Source: UBA6115 sp040776985 (GTDB lineage Bacteria > Bacillota > Clostridia > Christensenellales > Aristaeellaceae). Taken from it: DNA of 64,000 bases. Both the position numbers and the translations under genes were made by a program. Within the stretch, counting starts at the first letter, position 1. The number at the start of each line of letters is the position of its first letter. The stretch lies in contig JAXGZL010000003.1 in assembly GCA_040776985.1 (NCBI GenBank), positions 62,001 to 126,000 of the forward strand, in the 5' to 3' direction. Below are positions 17,131 through 25,073 of this stretch, piece by piece. Below the pieces are notes generated by a model that was not told where the DNA came from, did not search any database, and was given only the letters and a program-made list of their open reading frames with translations.

Positions 17131-17160
17131 ATTATAAGCCCGGAAGGGGGCTTTGGTCAA
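17131..17160 (-). promoter_or_regulatory. Promoter of the beta-propeller/cvpA pair
   Basis: Minus strand: TTGACC (17160-17155), 18-bp spacer, perfect TATAAT (17136-17131). Confidence 0.65.
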
Positions 17161-17161
17161 T

Positions 17162-17437
17162 TTATTGCGATAAACCCTGCCGCCGTCTCTCCTGGCGCTG
17201 GCGGCTGATTTCAAACAGGCGCTCATACACTGAAGAGACATCCGCCTGGAAGGCATTGTCACAGCCTTCCATCAGGCGGGCGATGATGGCGGCTTCCCTG
17301 GCGGGGTCATAGACGGCCAGGCTGTGCGCTGCCTTGTAGTCGGACACGGCGTCCACCACCTGAAAGCGTTCCGCCAGAAGTGCCGTGATTTGCTGATCCA
17401 GCTGGTCAATTCTCTCCCGGGCTTGCGTTAAATCCAT
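17162..17437 (-). CDS. Chorismate mutase, AroQ type
   Basis: 91 residues from ATG 17437. It is all-helical, with LTQARERIDQLDQQITALLAERF (first-helix Arg and Leu-rich pattern), VVDAVSDYKAAH (Lys in the active-site position) and YDPAREAAIIARL. These are typical of the AroQ chorismate mutase fold, which converts chorismate to prephenate for Phe/Tyr synthesis. The C-terminus ends in a basic helix (RQRQERRRQG). It stands alone, without other aromatic pathway genes nearby. Confidence 0.8.
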   Translation of the reverse strand: MDLTQARERIDQLDQQITALLAERFQVVDAVSDYKAAHSLAVYDPAREAAIIARLMEGCDNAFQADVSSVYERLFEISRQRQERRRQGLSQ

Positions 17438-17505
17438 GTTGTCAGGCTTCCTTTCTGCCAGGCAAGGGTGCAAGAAGGTGTCTGGTTCTTAAACTTATTG
17501 ACAGT

Positions 17506-17534
17506 ATTATGCCCGATCATCGAGGGGATCACAA
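17506..17534 (-). promoter_or_regulatory. Candidate promoter of the chorismate mutase gene
   Basis: Minus strand: TTGTGA (17534-17529), 17-bp spacer, CATAAT (17511-17506). Confidence 0.45.
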
Positions 17535-17567
17535 GAAGAAAAGGGAGCCTCTCATTCAGAGGCTCCC
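17535..17567 (-). terminator. Terminator of the baeRF gene
   Basis: GGGAGCCTCT / AGAGGCTCCC with a five-base loop, followed on the minus strand by TTTTCTTCTT. Confidence 0.8.
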
Positions 17568-17584
17568 AGATGTAAGGGAATCTA

Positions 17585-18661
17585 TCAGTAGCGCAGCACG
17601 GCCACAAAGCCGCCCAGCAGCGCCAGGGCATCCCAGTCCAGGGAATAGAGGGTGCCGCCGTTCATCAGCACCTGCTCGGCTGCCTTGTCCAGGGCTTTGC
17701 TTTCGCTCTCCCGGGGCCTGTCCGGCAGGATCAGCAGTTCCACCCTGCCCTCCTGGGCGGCGGTTCTGATTTCGCCCAGGTCCAGCAGGATCTTGTTTTC
17801 CTTGCGCTTGTTGCTGATCCGGGTGCGCAGGGCGTCCAGCTCCTTTTCCAGATAAGGGCGGAGGATGTCCCGGGCTTTCACATACAGGTCCCTGGGATCA
17901 ATGGAATCCATCGGTTTCTTGATGGGGTCCAGGTAGAAATTGCCCTTGGCCAGCTGCTGATATTCATTCACATTGCTTTCGGTGCCCACCAGGATCATGG
18001 GCAGGCCTGTGTCCCGGTGCAGCTTGGTGAAGGCGCCGTCCAGGTAGCGGAAGTATTTCTCCCGGTCCTTGGCCACCTCTTCTGCCCGGGCGCGGTGCCC
18101 GTGATGGGTGCCGGCAATCCCGGAATAGCTGCCCACATTCAGGTTGGAATTGGCGTCAAAGTCGTCAAACAGCTCGGGGAAGGAGGCTTTGACTTCCGGC
18201 AGTTCCACCTGCTCCAGGCCCTCCCGGCTGACCTGGAAGATGGAGAAGCGGTCCCGGCTGATGTCGGTCAGGTAGGCCTGGCCAATGGACTGCAGCATGG
18301 GATAGATGGGGGGCAGATGATAGTGCTTGCCCACATAGTGGAGCGGGCCCACCGGGGCGTCCAGCATGAAGGTGGCAACACGGCCGCCGCCTGCCAGGAC
18401 GGCCAGGCCCTCGGTGGTGTGATTCCAGAAATCATCATCATCAAGCAGGCCCTGAAGCGCTGTGAAGGTGTCCTGCCATTCCCGGCGGGGGTATTTGGCG
18501 TCCAGCAGCGTTTCCACTTCCTGCAGTTTGTTTTTATAGTTGATGGGGTCCTGCTTGTTGTCAGGAAAGGCCCGGTGGGTGGGAATGAAGATGGACACCC
18601 GGGGCGGCTGCGCCTTGAGCAGTTCTGCCATCAAAGCATCGCGTTTTTTAATATCAATCAT
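17585..18661 (-). CDS. baeRF (bacterial eRF1-like) domain protein
   Basis: 358 residues from ATG 18661, six bases after AAGGAGGA. The N-terminal part (PRVSIFIPTHRAFPDNKQDP) and later GIAGTHHGHRARAEEVAKD and MILVGTESNVNEY match the pattern of the bacterial/archaeal eRF1-like (baeRF) families. These are related to peptide-release factor eRF1 and Pelota. The C-terminal eRF1_3-like region (LILPDRPRESES) follows. Members have been proposed to act on stalled or hibernating ribosomes; biochemical evidence is thin. It is a single-gene unit with its own terminator. Confidence 0.65.
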   Translation of the reverse strand: MIDIKKRDALMAELLKAQPPRVSIFIPTHRAFPDNKQDPINYKNKLQEVETLLDAKYPRREWQDTFTALQGLLDDDDFWNHTTEGLAVLAGGGRVATFMLDAPVGPLHYVGKHYHLPPIYPMLQSIGQAYLTDISRDRFSIFQVSREGLEQVELPEVKASFPELFDDFDANSNLNVGSYSGIAGTHHGHRARAEEVAKDREKYFRYLDGAFTKLHRDTGLPMILVGTESNVNEYQQLAKGNFYLDPIKKPMDSIDPRDLYVKARDILRPYLEKELDALRTRISNKRKENKILLDLGEIRTAAQEGRVELLILPDRPRESESKALDKAAEQVLMNGGTLYSLDWDALALLGGFVAVLRY

Positions 18662-18716
18662 AAGCTCCTCCTTCTTTGCACAGTGTGAAATTGATCCATA
18701 CATTGTATATACCCAG

Positions 18717-18748
18717 AAAAAAGGGAGGCGCCGTATCAGGCGCCTCCC
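18717..18748 (-). terminator. Terminator of nrdB
   Basis: GGGAGGCGCC / GGCGCCTCCC around a six-base loop, with TTTTTT following on the minus strand. Confidence 0.8.
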
Positions 18749-18770
18749 AACAGGATTGATTTACCTGTGC

Positions 18771-19814
18771 TTACAGATCGTCCACCAGGGCGCTGGACTT
18801 GGCGTAGGCGGTGCTGCGGGCCTCAAAGAAGTCCGTCTTGATCATGTTGGCGTTGGAGTACTGGCTGACCCACTTCATGGTGTCCGGCTCCTTGTCAAAG
18901 CCCTCATAAATGGGTTCCAGGCCGATGTTGGTGGCCCTCAGGTTCCCCAGGTATTTGATGTAGTCAGACACCATCTGCCCGGTCAGACCCTGGATCTCTT
19001 CCCCGATGGCGTACTGCCCCCAGGCGATTTCCTGCTCGCAGCCCTCCCGGATCATTTCCCGGTACATGGTTTTCATCTCCGGGGTGAAGAGGGAAGGCAC
19101 TTCCTTTTCCAGCTCCGTGATGATGTTTTTGAACAGGTAGAGGTGGGTGGCCTCGTCCCGGTTGATGTAGCGGATCTGCTGAACACTGCCCGGCATCCGG
19201 TTGTTGCGGCCCAGGTTGTAGAAGAACATGAAGCCGGAGTAGAAGTAGACCCCTTCCAGGATGTAGTTGCCCATCACAGCTCGCATGAAGTTGACAAGGG
19301 ACTTGTCCTCCTGGAAGGCGTTGTAGATGTCCCCGATGAAGGTGTTGCGCCTGAGCAGATGCTCGTCATCCTTCCACTGGAACAGGACCGCGTCCCGCTC
19401 ATGGGGCTCGCAGATGGAGTCTAGCATGTAGGAGTAGCTCTGAGAGTGGATGGCTTCCTGATAGGTCTGGATGCAGATGCAGAGGTTGACCTCGTTGGCG
19501 GTGATGTAGTCGCCGATGTTGGGGAGGTTGGCGGTCTGGATGCTGTCCAGGAAAATGAGGAAGGAAAGCACCTTGTCATAGGCCCTGCGCTCGGCTGGCG
19601 GCAGATGGGGATACTGCTTCTTGTCGGTGGCCAGGTTGATTTCCTCCGGAATCCAGAAGTTGTTCATGGCCTGACGGTACCAGGGGCTGACCCACTGGTA
19701 TTTCATGTTGTTGAAGTCGTTCAGGTTGGTGGTGTTGCCGCCGATCATCTGGCGCAGGTGCACCTCTGTGTCCCCTTTGGGGTTGAACAGAGGTTTTTTG
19801 ATCAGTTCCGCCAT
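18771..19814 (-). CDS. nrdB: Class I ribonucleotide reductase beta subunit
   Basis: 347 residues from ATG 19814, five bases after GAGGAGG. It houses the diiron-tyrosyl cofactor that starts nucleotide reduction. Ligands are recognisable: D90 in FLDSIQ, E120 and H123 in QEAIHSQSYSYM, and the radical tyrosine Y127 four residues after the histidine, as in E. coli NrdB. Later Glu/His ligands lie in DEATHLYLF. So this looks like a Tyr-radical enzyme, not a class Ic Phe variant. Its partner nrdA is about 6 kb away in another transcript on the other strand, an unusual separation. Confidence 0.92.
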   Translation of the reverse strand: MAELIKKPLFNPKGDTEVHLRQMIGGNTTNLNDFNNMKYQWVSPWYRQAMNNFWIPEEINLATDKKQYPHLPPAERRAYDKVLSFLIFLDSIQTANLPNIGDYITANEVNLCICIQTYQEAIHSQSYSYMLDSICEPHERDAVLFQWKDDEHLLRRNTFIGDIYNAFQEDKSLVNFMRAVMGNYILEGVYFYSGFMFFYNLGRNNRMPGSVQQIRYINRDEATHLYLFKNIITELEKEVPSLFTPEMKTMYREMIREGCEQEIAWGQYAIGEEIQGLTGQMVSDYIKYLGNLRATNIGLEPIYEGFDKEPDTMKWVSQYSNANMIKTDFFEARSTAYAKSSALVDDL

Positions 19815-19841
19815 CATATCCTCCTCATTTTCCCGCTTTTC

Positions 19842-19866
19842 GGGGGCTTCCACTCAGAAAGCCCCC
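19842..19866 (-). terminator. Hairpin between surface-protein gene and nrdB
   Basis: GGGGGCTT / AAGCCCCC around about nine bases, lying between the stop of the MucBP-like gene and the nrdB ribosome site. There is no poly-T, so it may instead act in the nrdB leader. Confidence 0.35.
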
Positions 19867-19903
19867 AAAGTCCTTTGTGTTATTGCTTACATGATACCAT
19901 GTT

Positions 19904-21889
19904 TTACTGCAGTTTGCTGGTGGCCACAAAACCGCGGGCCGGCTGGTTGTTCACGGTGGTTTCCACATAGGTCCAGTGGTTGTCATCCCCAGTGTAGGCA
20001 AGGGCCGTGACCGGGGTGCCGGCGGGAAGAACGGCCAGGCGTCCGTCCAAAGGCTTCATGATGGGGTCGTCGGTGAGGTTGCCCTCGGCATTCATGGTCA
20101 TCGGGACGCTGGAAAGGCGGAGGGCGCCCACCGTCACATCAGCGGGCACAGCGGACTGGTCCACATAGCCGATGCGGTAGAGATTGTCGCCATAGCCGTA
20201 GCCAATGAGCGCCCAGCCATCCACCACGCCATAGATGCGGCAGCGGCCTCTGGACACATGGGCCTGACCGCCTGCTGCCCGCAGGTAGTTGGTTCCGGGC
20301 CCGGTGTAGACATCAAAGGCGCCGGTGAGGGCGGAAGTCTTGAAGTTGGGCAGCGGCTGCAGGCTGACCGGGGGCGGGGTGGGCTCTTCCGTCGGTTCCG
20401 CGGTGGGTTCAGCAGTAGGTTCAGCAGTGGGCTCCGCGGTGGGTTCCGCAGTCGGTTCGGCTGTGGGTTCCGCGGTTTCCGTAGGTTCAGTGGTGGGTTC
20501 CGCGGTTTCTGTTGGATCTGCGGAAGGCACAGGGCTGGGGGAAGGGGTCGGCGTGGGCGTGACCACCACAGCCGCCTTGTAGATGAAGGTGACGCTGGGC
20601 GGGGTCACGCTGCTGTCTGCGCCCACGGTCACGGTGACGCTGCGCTCACTCTGCAGGGTGTAGCCTTCCGGCACCAGGGCATCGTTGGCAGTGATGACAT
20701 TCTCGCCCTGGGTGACCTTCTGGTTTTCATTGTGAAGGGGATTGTTGTCGGTGTCCACGTAGTGGACCGGCAGGTCCGCCGTGGCGGGCGCCTTGAAGGT
20801 GAAGGTGACAGAGGGGGGCGTGGCCACGCCGTCGGCGCTCACCTGGACGGTGACGCTGCCGGGTCCCTGCAGGGTAAAGCCATCCGGCACATAGCTGGTG
20901 TTGGCGGTCACGGTGTGGCTGCCCTGGGCCATGTTGATCTGATCGGTTTTGAAGGTTTCCCCTTCGGTGCTGACATAGTTGACGGGCACCATCACCGTCA
21001 CCGGCGCCTTGCGGTAGACAAAGCTGATGACGGCGGGGTTGGCCACGCCGCCAGCGGACACGGTGACGCTGACCGTCCTGACGCTGGTGAGGGTGTAGCC
21101 CTCCGGCACCAGGGAGTCATTGGCGGAAACCTGGGTGATGCCCTGGGGCAGGGTGACGGTTTGACTGGTGATCAGCTTGTTGTCCGTATCCAGGTAGTTG
21201 ACGGTGATGTTGGCGGTGACAGGCGGCGTCTCCTTATAATAGGTGAAGGTGACAGAAGGGGGCGTGGCGCGGCTGTCAGCGCTGACGGTGACCAGCACCT
21301 GGGTCTGCCCGGTAAGGAAATAGCCGGCGGGCACACGGGAGGGATTGGGACGCACGGTGGTGCGGCCCTCAGCCAGGGGGAGGACATCGGTAAACAGCCG
21401 CTCCCCGGTGGTGCTCATGTAATAGACCGGCACGTTCACAATCACCGGCGGCCTGACGGTGGGGCTTGGGGTGACATCCACCGGCGCAAACACCACATTG
21501 GGGTCCTGATACAGCTTGGTGAGGGTTTTCACCCCGGCGATGCCATCCTGGGTCAGCTTGTTATAGTACTGGAAGCGCTCCACCGCCCGCTTGGTCTGCT
21601 GGCCGTAGATGCCGTCCACAGCGCCAGTCAGATAGCCCAATTCCTTTAGGCGCAGCTGCATCACGCGCACGTTCTCGCCCCGGTCGCCCACATACAGCGT
21701 GGTCATCCTGGGGGTGGAGGTGGGCACAGGCGCCGGGGTGCTGGTGATATAGACCGGCGTGGGGCTGATGGTGACCACCGGCGTGGGGGTCTGGAACTGG
21801 GTGGGCATGGGGGTGAGGGCAGGCAGCTGAGACACCCCCGAGGTCAGTAAAACGGTCATATAGACCAACAGTGTTTTCAACAGATCCAT
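19904..21889 (-). CDS. Secreted repeat protein: peptidoglycan-binding, MucBP-like repeats, SH3-like end
   Basis: 661 residues. A hydrophobic N-terminus (signal-like) is followed by a Pro/Thr-rich linker. A PG_binding_1 domain comes next (YVGDRGENVRVMQLRLKELG ... YGQQTKRAVERFQ, about 65-125). Then come four MucBP-like repeats, each with a V-x-V-x-Y-x-x-T/D opening and an S-V-x-V-T-V-x-A/G end. A low-complexity Thr-Ala-Glu-Pro region (20380-20530) precedes a C-terminal SH3-like domain (YTGPGTNYLRAAG). It likely binds the cell wall and external glycan. No LPXTG sorting motif is visible. ATG 21889 is chosen, eight bases after AAGGAG; a GTG at 21898 is too close. Confidence 0.7.
   Translation of the reverse strand: MDLLKTLLVYMTVLLTSGVSQLPALTPMPTQFQTPTPVVTISPTPVYITSTPAPVPTSTPRMTTLYVGDRGENVRVMQLRLKELGYLTGAVDGIYGQQTKRAVERFQYYNKLTQDGIAGVKTLTKLYQDPNVVFAPVDVTPSPTVRPPVIVNVPVYYMSTTGERLFTDVLPLAEGRTTVRPNPSRVPAGYFLTGQTQVLVTVSADSRATPPSVTFTYYKETPPVTANITVNYLDTDNKLITSQTVTLPQGITQVSANDSLVPEGYTLTSVRTVSVTVSAGGVANPAVISFVYRKAPVTVMVPVNYVSTEGETFKTDQINMAQGSHTVTANTSYVPDGFTLQGPGSVTVQVSADGVATPPSVTFTFKAPATADLPVHYVDTDNNPLHNENQKVTQGENVITANDALVPEGYTLQSERSVTVTVGADSSVTPPSVTFIYKAAVVVTPTPTPSPSPVPSADPTETAEPTTEPTETAEPTAEPTAEPTAEPTAEPTAEPTAEPTEEPTPPPVSLQPLPNFKTSALTGAFDVYTGPGTNYLRAAGGQAHVSRGRCRIYGVVDGWALIGYGYGDNLYRIGYVDQSAVPADVTVGALRLSSVPMTMNAEGNLTDDPIMKPLDGRLAVLPAGTPVTALAYTGDDNHWTYVETTVNNQPARGFVATSKLQ
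20382..20530 (-). repeat. In-gene tandem repeat coding (Thr-Ala-Glu-Pro)n
   Basis: About a dozen degenerate 12-bp units coding T-A-E-P within the surface protein. They probably form an extended stalk and could vary in number between strains. Confidence 0.75.
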
Positions 21890-21949
21890 CTCGTTCACTC
21901 CTTTTTGTCGAAGCTGTCTTCAACCATCAAACGATTGATGGAGGGGGTT

Positions 21950-22969
21950 TCATGCATCCTTGCCCAGGGTGATAAAGCGTTCAAAGTCAGGCAAAATGCC
22001 GATGCCATCCGGGTAGTGGGCGGCGAACTGGGGCACCGCGTGGCTGGGGAAGGAATTGCCCTCAATAAACTCCGGCCCCTGGGGCGTGATGGCCACATCC
22101 CAGGCCACAAAGCGCAGCTGGGGAACCAGCCGCATCGCCTCCAGGCAGGCCTGCCTGGCCTCTTCAAAGAAGGGCACCTGAAAGCCGGTGATGGGGGTGT
22201 CGGTCAGCGGATGGCGGGAAAACTCCTGCCCCTTTTTGTCCGCAGCCACGGTGTTGATGACGCCGCTTGAAAGTTCTACCCGGGCGGCCATGCCGCCGCA
22301 GTCCACATTGTCCATCACCCGGCCGTTGCCGATGCGCATGAAGGCGTAGACGATGCCGGCGTCCTTGTCGCCAATCAGGGTGGCGATGCGGATGGTGTTG
22401 ACGCTGCCGGGGTAGATGGCGGCCATGTCAGCGTGCTGCGAAAGGGCTTCCTCCAGGATGCAGTCCCCCTTGTCCCGCAGGCGCTTTAACAGGGCCTTGG
22501 CGTCCTTCAGCTCCTCCGGTTCCAGCCGCTCCACCCCGATGCCGCTGGAGCCCTCCAGGGGCTTGGCGAACAGGGCACCTTTTCCTACGCAGAAGTCCTT
22601 CAGCGCGGATTCCGTGGTGGCGGCGTCCACCCGCATCCAGGCCCGCTTCACCCATTTGGAAAAGGTTTGGTTGAACAGGGTTTTGTCATCAAAGAAGCGC
22701 CAGTATTCCTTGTCGTTCATCCGACGGACGATGTCATTGCTGATGCCCCGGGTGATGACGGTCTTGCGCTGGGCATGGTTTAGGCGGTCCATCCGGGCAA
22801 TCATATAGTCCATATACCCGGCGTTGTAGCGGATGCCGCAGACCAGCAGGTCTGCCAGCAGGAAGGGGGTGGGCTTGCCACTTTGGGCGCGGATCATGCG
22901 GAGGGTTTCCCGGAAGCGCCGGGTGTCCATCTGAAAGAGGCGTTTAAAGAAAAAACTCAGCTTGCTCAT
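21950..22969 (-). CDS. ATP-grasp enzyme, sugar-transfer-associated type
   Basis: 339 residues. An N-terminal helical region (about 1-100) precedes an ATP-grasp core: FAKPLEGSSGIGVERL as the glycine-rich ATP loop, CILEEALSQH as the hinge, IRIATLIGD, and AWDVAITPQGPEFIEGNSFP with metal-binding D, E and N. It resembles the sugar-transfer-associated ATP-grasp family (capsule/cell-wall contexts); substrate unknown. ATG 22969 lies 2 bp beyond the ychF stop, so the genes are probably coupled; an ATG at 22978 would overlap ychF. The surface-protein gene follows. Confidence 0.7.
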   Translation of the reverse strand: MSKLSFFFKRLFQMDTRRFRETLRMIRAQSGKPTPFLLADLLVCGIRYNAGYMDYMIARMDRLNHAQRKTVITRGISNDIVRRMNDKEYWRFFDDKTLFNQTFSKWVKRAWMRVDAATTESALKDFCVGKGALFAKPLEGSSGIGVERLEPEELKDAKALLKRLRDKGDCILEEALSQHADMAAIYPGSVNTIRIATLIGDKDAGIVYAFMRIGNGRVMDNVDCGGMAARVELSSGVINTVAADKKGQEFSRHPLTDTPITGFQVPFFEEARQACLEAMRLVPQLRFVAWDVAITPQGPEFIEGNSFPSHAVPQFAAHYPDGIGILPDFERFITLGKDA

Positions 22970-22970
22970 A

Positions 22971-24068
22971 TCACACATTAAAGCGGAACAGCGTCACGTC
23001 GCCGTCCTGCATCACATAGTCCTTCCCCTCGCTGCGCACCAGGCCTTTTTCGCGGCAGGCAGCCATGCTGCCTTGGGCCATGAGGGCGTCAAAGGGGACG
23101 ATTTCAGCCCGGATAAAGCCCCGCTCAAAATCCGTGTGGATCTTGCCAGCGGCCTGGGGCGCCTTGGTGCCCTGGGGGATGGTCCAGGCGCGGCACTCGT
23201 CCTCACCCACCGTCATGAAGGAGATGAGGCCCAGCAGGCGATAGCTGGCCTTGATCAATTGATCCAGCCCGCTTTCGCCCAGGCCCAGCTCCTCAATGTA
23301 CAGGGCTTTTTCCTCCTGGGGCAGGGAGGCGATCTCCTCCTCAATCCTGGCGCTGATGACGATGGTTTCTGCCTTTTCCCTGGCCGCCTGCTCCAGCGCG
23401 CGCTGCAGCAGGGGAAGCTCCTCCGGGGATTTGCCCAGCTCGTCCTCCGCCACATTGGCGGCGTAGATGACCGGCTTATCCGTCAGCAAAAACCAGTGCC
23501 TGCTGAGGGCCCGCTCCTCCTCCGTCAGGGGGCAGAGCCGCGCCGGCTGGCCTGATTCCAGGAAGGCCAGCATCTTATCCGCCAGCTCAGTCTCCTCCTG
23601 GTACTTTTTCTCCCCGGTTTTAAACAGCTTCCGGGCCTTTTCGCCCCGCTTCTGCAGGGTTTCCATGTCGGCAAAGATCAATTCCAGGTTCAGCGTTTCC
23701 ATGTCCCTGAGCGGATCCACCGAGCCCTCCACGTGGATGACGTTGTCATCCGCAAAGCAGCGCACCACATGGAGGATGGCGTCCACCTCCCGGATGTGGG
23801 AGAGGAAGCGGTTGCCAAGGCCCTCCCCGTGGCTGGCGCCCCGCACCAGGCCTGCGATGTCCACAAACTCCACCGCCGCGTGGGTGGTCTTTTTAGGCTT
23901 GTACATGGCGGAAAGCGCGTCCACCCGGCTGTCCGGCACGGACACCACCCCGGTGTTGGGCTCGATGGTGCAAAAGGGATAGTTGGCGGCCTGGGCCCCG
24001 GCGTTGGTGATGGCGTTAAACAGGGTGCTTTTACCCACATTGGGCAAGCCCACAATTCCAAGCTTCAT
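22971..24068 (-). CDS. ychF: Ribosome-binding ATPase YchF (Obg family)
   Basis: 365 residues. The G domain has G1 GLPNVGKSTLFNAIT, G3-like DIAGLV and the ATP-favouring NVAE in place of NKxD. A coiled-coil insert (about 125-180) and the C-terminal TGS domain (SFMTVGEDECRAW ... AAGKIHTDFERGFIRAEI) follow. YchF binds ribosomes and hydrolyses ATP in preference to GTP. Full length and intact. A good promoter lies 30-60 bp upstream. Confidence 0.96.
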   Translation of the reverse strand: MKLGIVGLPNVGKSTLFNAITNAGAQAANYPFCTIEPNTGVVSVPDSRVDALSAMYKPKKTTHAAVEFVDIAGLVRGASHGEGLGNRFLSHIREVDAILHVVRCFADDNVIHVEGSVDPLRDMETLNLELIFADMETLQKRGEKARKLFKTGEKKYQEETELADKMLAFLESGQPARLCPLTEEERALSRHWFLLTDKPVIYAANVAEDELGKSPEELPLLQRALEQAAREKAETIVISARIEEEIASLPQEEKALYIEELGLGESGLDQLIKASYRLLGLISFMTVGEDECRAWTIPQGTKAPQAAGKIHTDFERGFIRAEIVPFDALMAQGSMAACREKGLVRSEGKDYVMQDGDVTLFRFNV

Positions 24069-24100
24069 CCTTCAGTGACTCCTCTCAAACAAACAGCCTT

Positions 24101-24129
24101 ATTATACTGTGTGTTCCCCGCGCTGGCAA
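24101..24129 (-). promoter_or_regulatory. Promoter of ychF
   Basis: Minus strand: TTGCCA (24129-24124), 17-bp spacer, perfect TATAAT (24106-24101). Confidence 0.65.
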
Positions 24130-24165
24130 TAAAGCAAGCCCCGGGGAAAGCGTATTTTGGCATCA

Positions 24166-24190
24166 AAAAAAGGGCCGTCTGGCCCTTTTG
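24166..24190 (-). terminator. Terminator of rpmB
   Basis: AAAGGGCC / GGCCCTTT around a four-base loop, flanked by an A-run on the plus strand that gives a T-run on the minus strand. Confidence 0.75.
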
Positions 24191-24203
24191 GCGAACACCG
24201 GCC

Positions 24204-24425
24204 TTATGAAGCCTGGCTGTCCGCACGCATCCGGGGCATGGCGCGCTGCACATTGCCGCTGCGCAGGCAGCGGGTGCACACGTACAGCCGCATGGGGCGG
24301 CCTTCCTTCACCACACGGATGTTCTGCACATTGGGGGCCCAGGTCCGGTTGCTCTTGCGGTTGGAATGGCTGACCTTATGGCCGCTCATCAGGCCCTTTT
24401 CGCACACTTGACAAAACTTTCCCAT
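24204..24425 (-). CDS. rpmB: 50S ribosomal protein L28
   Basis: 73 residues. FCQVCEKG and YVCTRCLRSG give the four zinc cysteines of the C+ form, and VSHSNRKSNRTWAPNVQNIRV is the L28 core. A basic tail ends the protein. It stands alone with its own promoter and terminator, as in many Firmicutes. Confidence 0.95.
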   Translation of the reverse strand: MGKFCQVCEKGLMSGHKVSHSNRKSNRTWAPNVQNIRVVKEGRPMRLYVCTRCLRSGNVQRAMPRMRADSQAS

Positions 24426-24492
24426 CTCTATTCCCTCCCTGTGGGATCAAACTACCGCAGCCTGCCTGCCGCGGCGGGATGACAGCCAAAGT

Positions 24493-24521
24493 AATATAGC
24501 ACAGGCGCGGCATAATGGCAA
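24493..24521 (-). promoter_or_regulatory. Promoter of rpmB
   Basis: Minus strand: TTGCCA (24521-24516), 17-bp spacer, TATATT (24498-24493) preceded by TGC (extended -10). Confidence 0.6.
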
Positions 24522-24588
24522 GCGGAAAAACAGGGGAAATTGATGCCACCGGGAACTGATGAAGGCAATGCTGGATCTTGTGGTGTTC

Positions 24589-24617
24589 TTGGCATACAGG
24601 GGCAGCTGTGGTATAAT
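24589..24617 (+). promoter_or_regulatory. Promoter of the P-loop gene
   Basis: TTGGCA (24589-24594), 17-bp spacer, perfect TATAAT (24612-24617) with TGG before it (extended -10). Confidence 0.7.
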
Positions 24618-24653
24618 CAAGGCAACCAATACATAATAAAGGGGGAATGTCCC

Positions 24654-25064
24654 ATGATACAAGTCATTCACGGAAAGAAGGGCACAGGCAAAACCAAACG
24701 CATTATCGACATGGCCAATGACGCTGTCCAGGACCGCCATGGCGATATTGTTTTTGTGGATGATGACAACCGCTACATGTTTGACCTCCGCCATGAAATC
24801 CGCTTTGTGAACGCGGGCGAATACGGCATGGTGGGGCCGGAGATGTTCTACGGCTTTCTCTGCGGCATGCTGGCTCAGAACTTCGATGTGACCACGGTGT
24901 TTATCGACGCCTTTCTGAAGCTGGTGAATGTGAAGCCAGATGAAACCGAATGGTTCTTCAATAAATTGGAGTGGCTGGGGGATAACAGGAACATCAACTT
25001 TGTCCTTTCCATCAGCTGCGATGACGCGGACGCCCCGGAATACATCAGAAAGCACTTCATCTGA
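24654..25064 (+). CDS. Small P-loop NTPase of unknown role
   Basis: 136 residues from ATG 24654, after GGGGGA. Walker A is HGKKGTGKTKRI at residues 5-16. A Walker-B-like stretch IVFVDDDNRY follows near 32-41, and a second hydrophobic strand with acid end (TTVFIDAF) later. The C-terminus ends VLSISCDDADAPEYI. It lacks the arginine finger or extra domains of larger ATPases. I do not recognise a named family with confidence; twitching-motility-like labels sometimes given to such proteins are not supported here. The rubrerythrin-like gene begins 9 bp downstream, so both probably share a transcript. Confidence 0.65.
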   Translation: MIQVIHGKKGTGKTKRIIDMANDAVQDRHGDIVFVDDDNRYMFDLRHEIRFVNAGEYGMVGPEMFYGFLCGMLAQNFDVTTVFIDAFLKLVNVKPDETEWFFNKLEWLGDNRNINFVLSISCDDADAPEYIRKHFI

Positions 25065-25073
25065 TAAAATTTT

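Noticed and set aside
19867..19903. NrdR boxes upstream of nrdB
   Set aside because: ACATGGTATCATGT is a palindrome, but the core does not fit the NrdR pattern and no second site sits at a 31-bp distance.
20382..20530. Possible CRISPR or tandem-repeat locus
   Set aside because: Units are 12 bp without spacers and lie in frame inside a gene, coding Thr-Ala-Glu-Pro.
19976..21649. 557-codon open frame opposite the MucBP-like gene
   Set aside because: It mirrors the repeat pattern of the true gene and shows no domain, signal or ribosome site.
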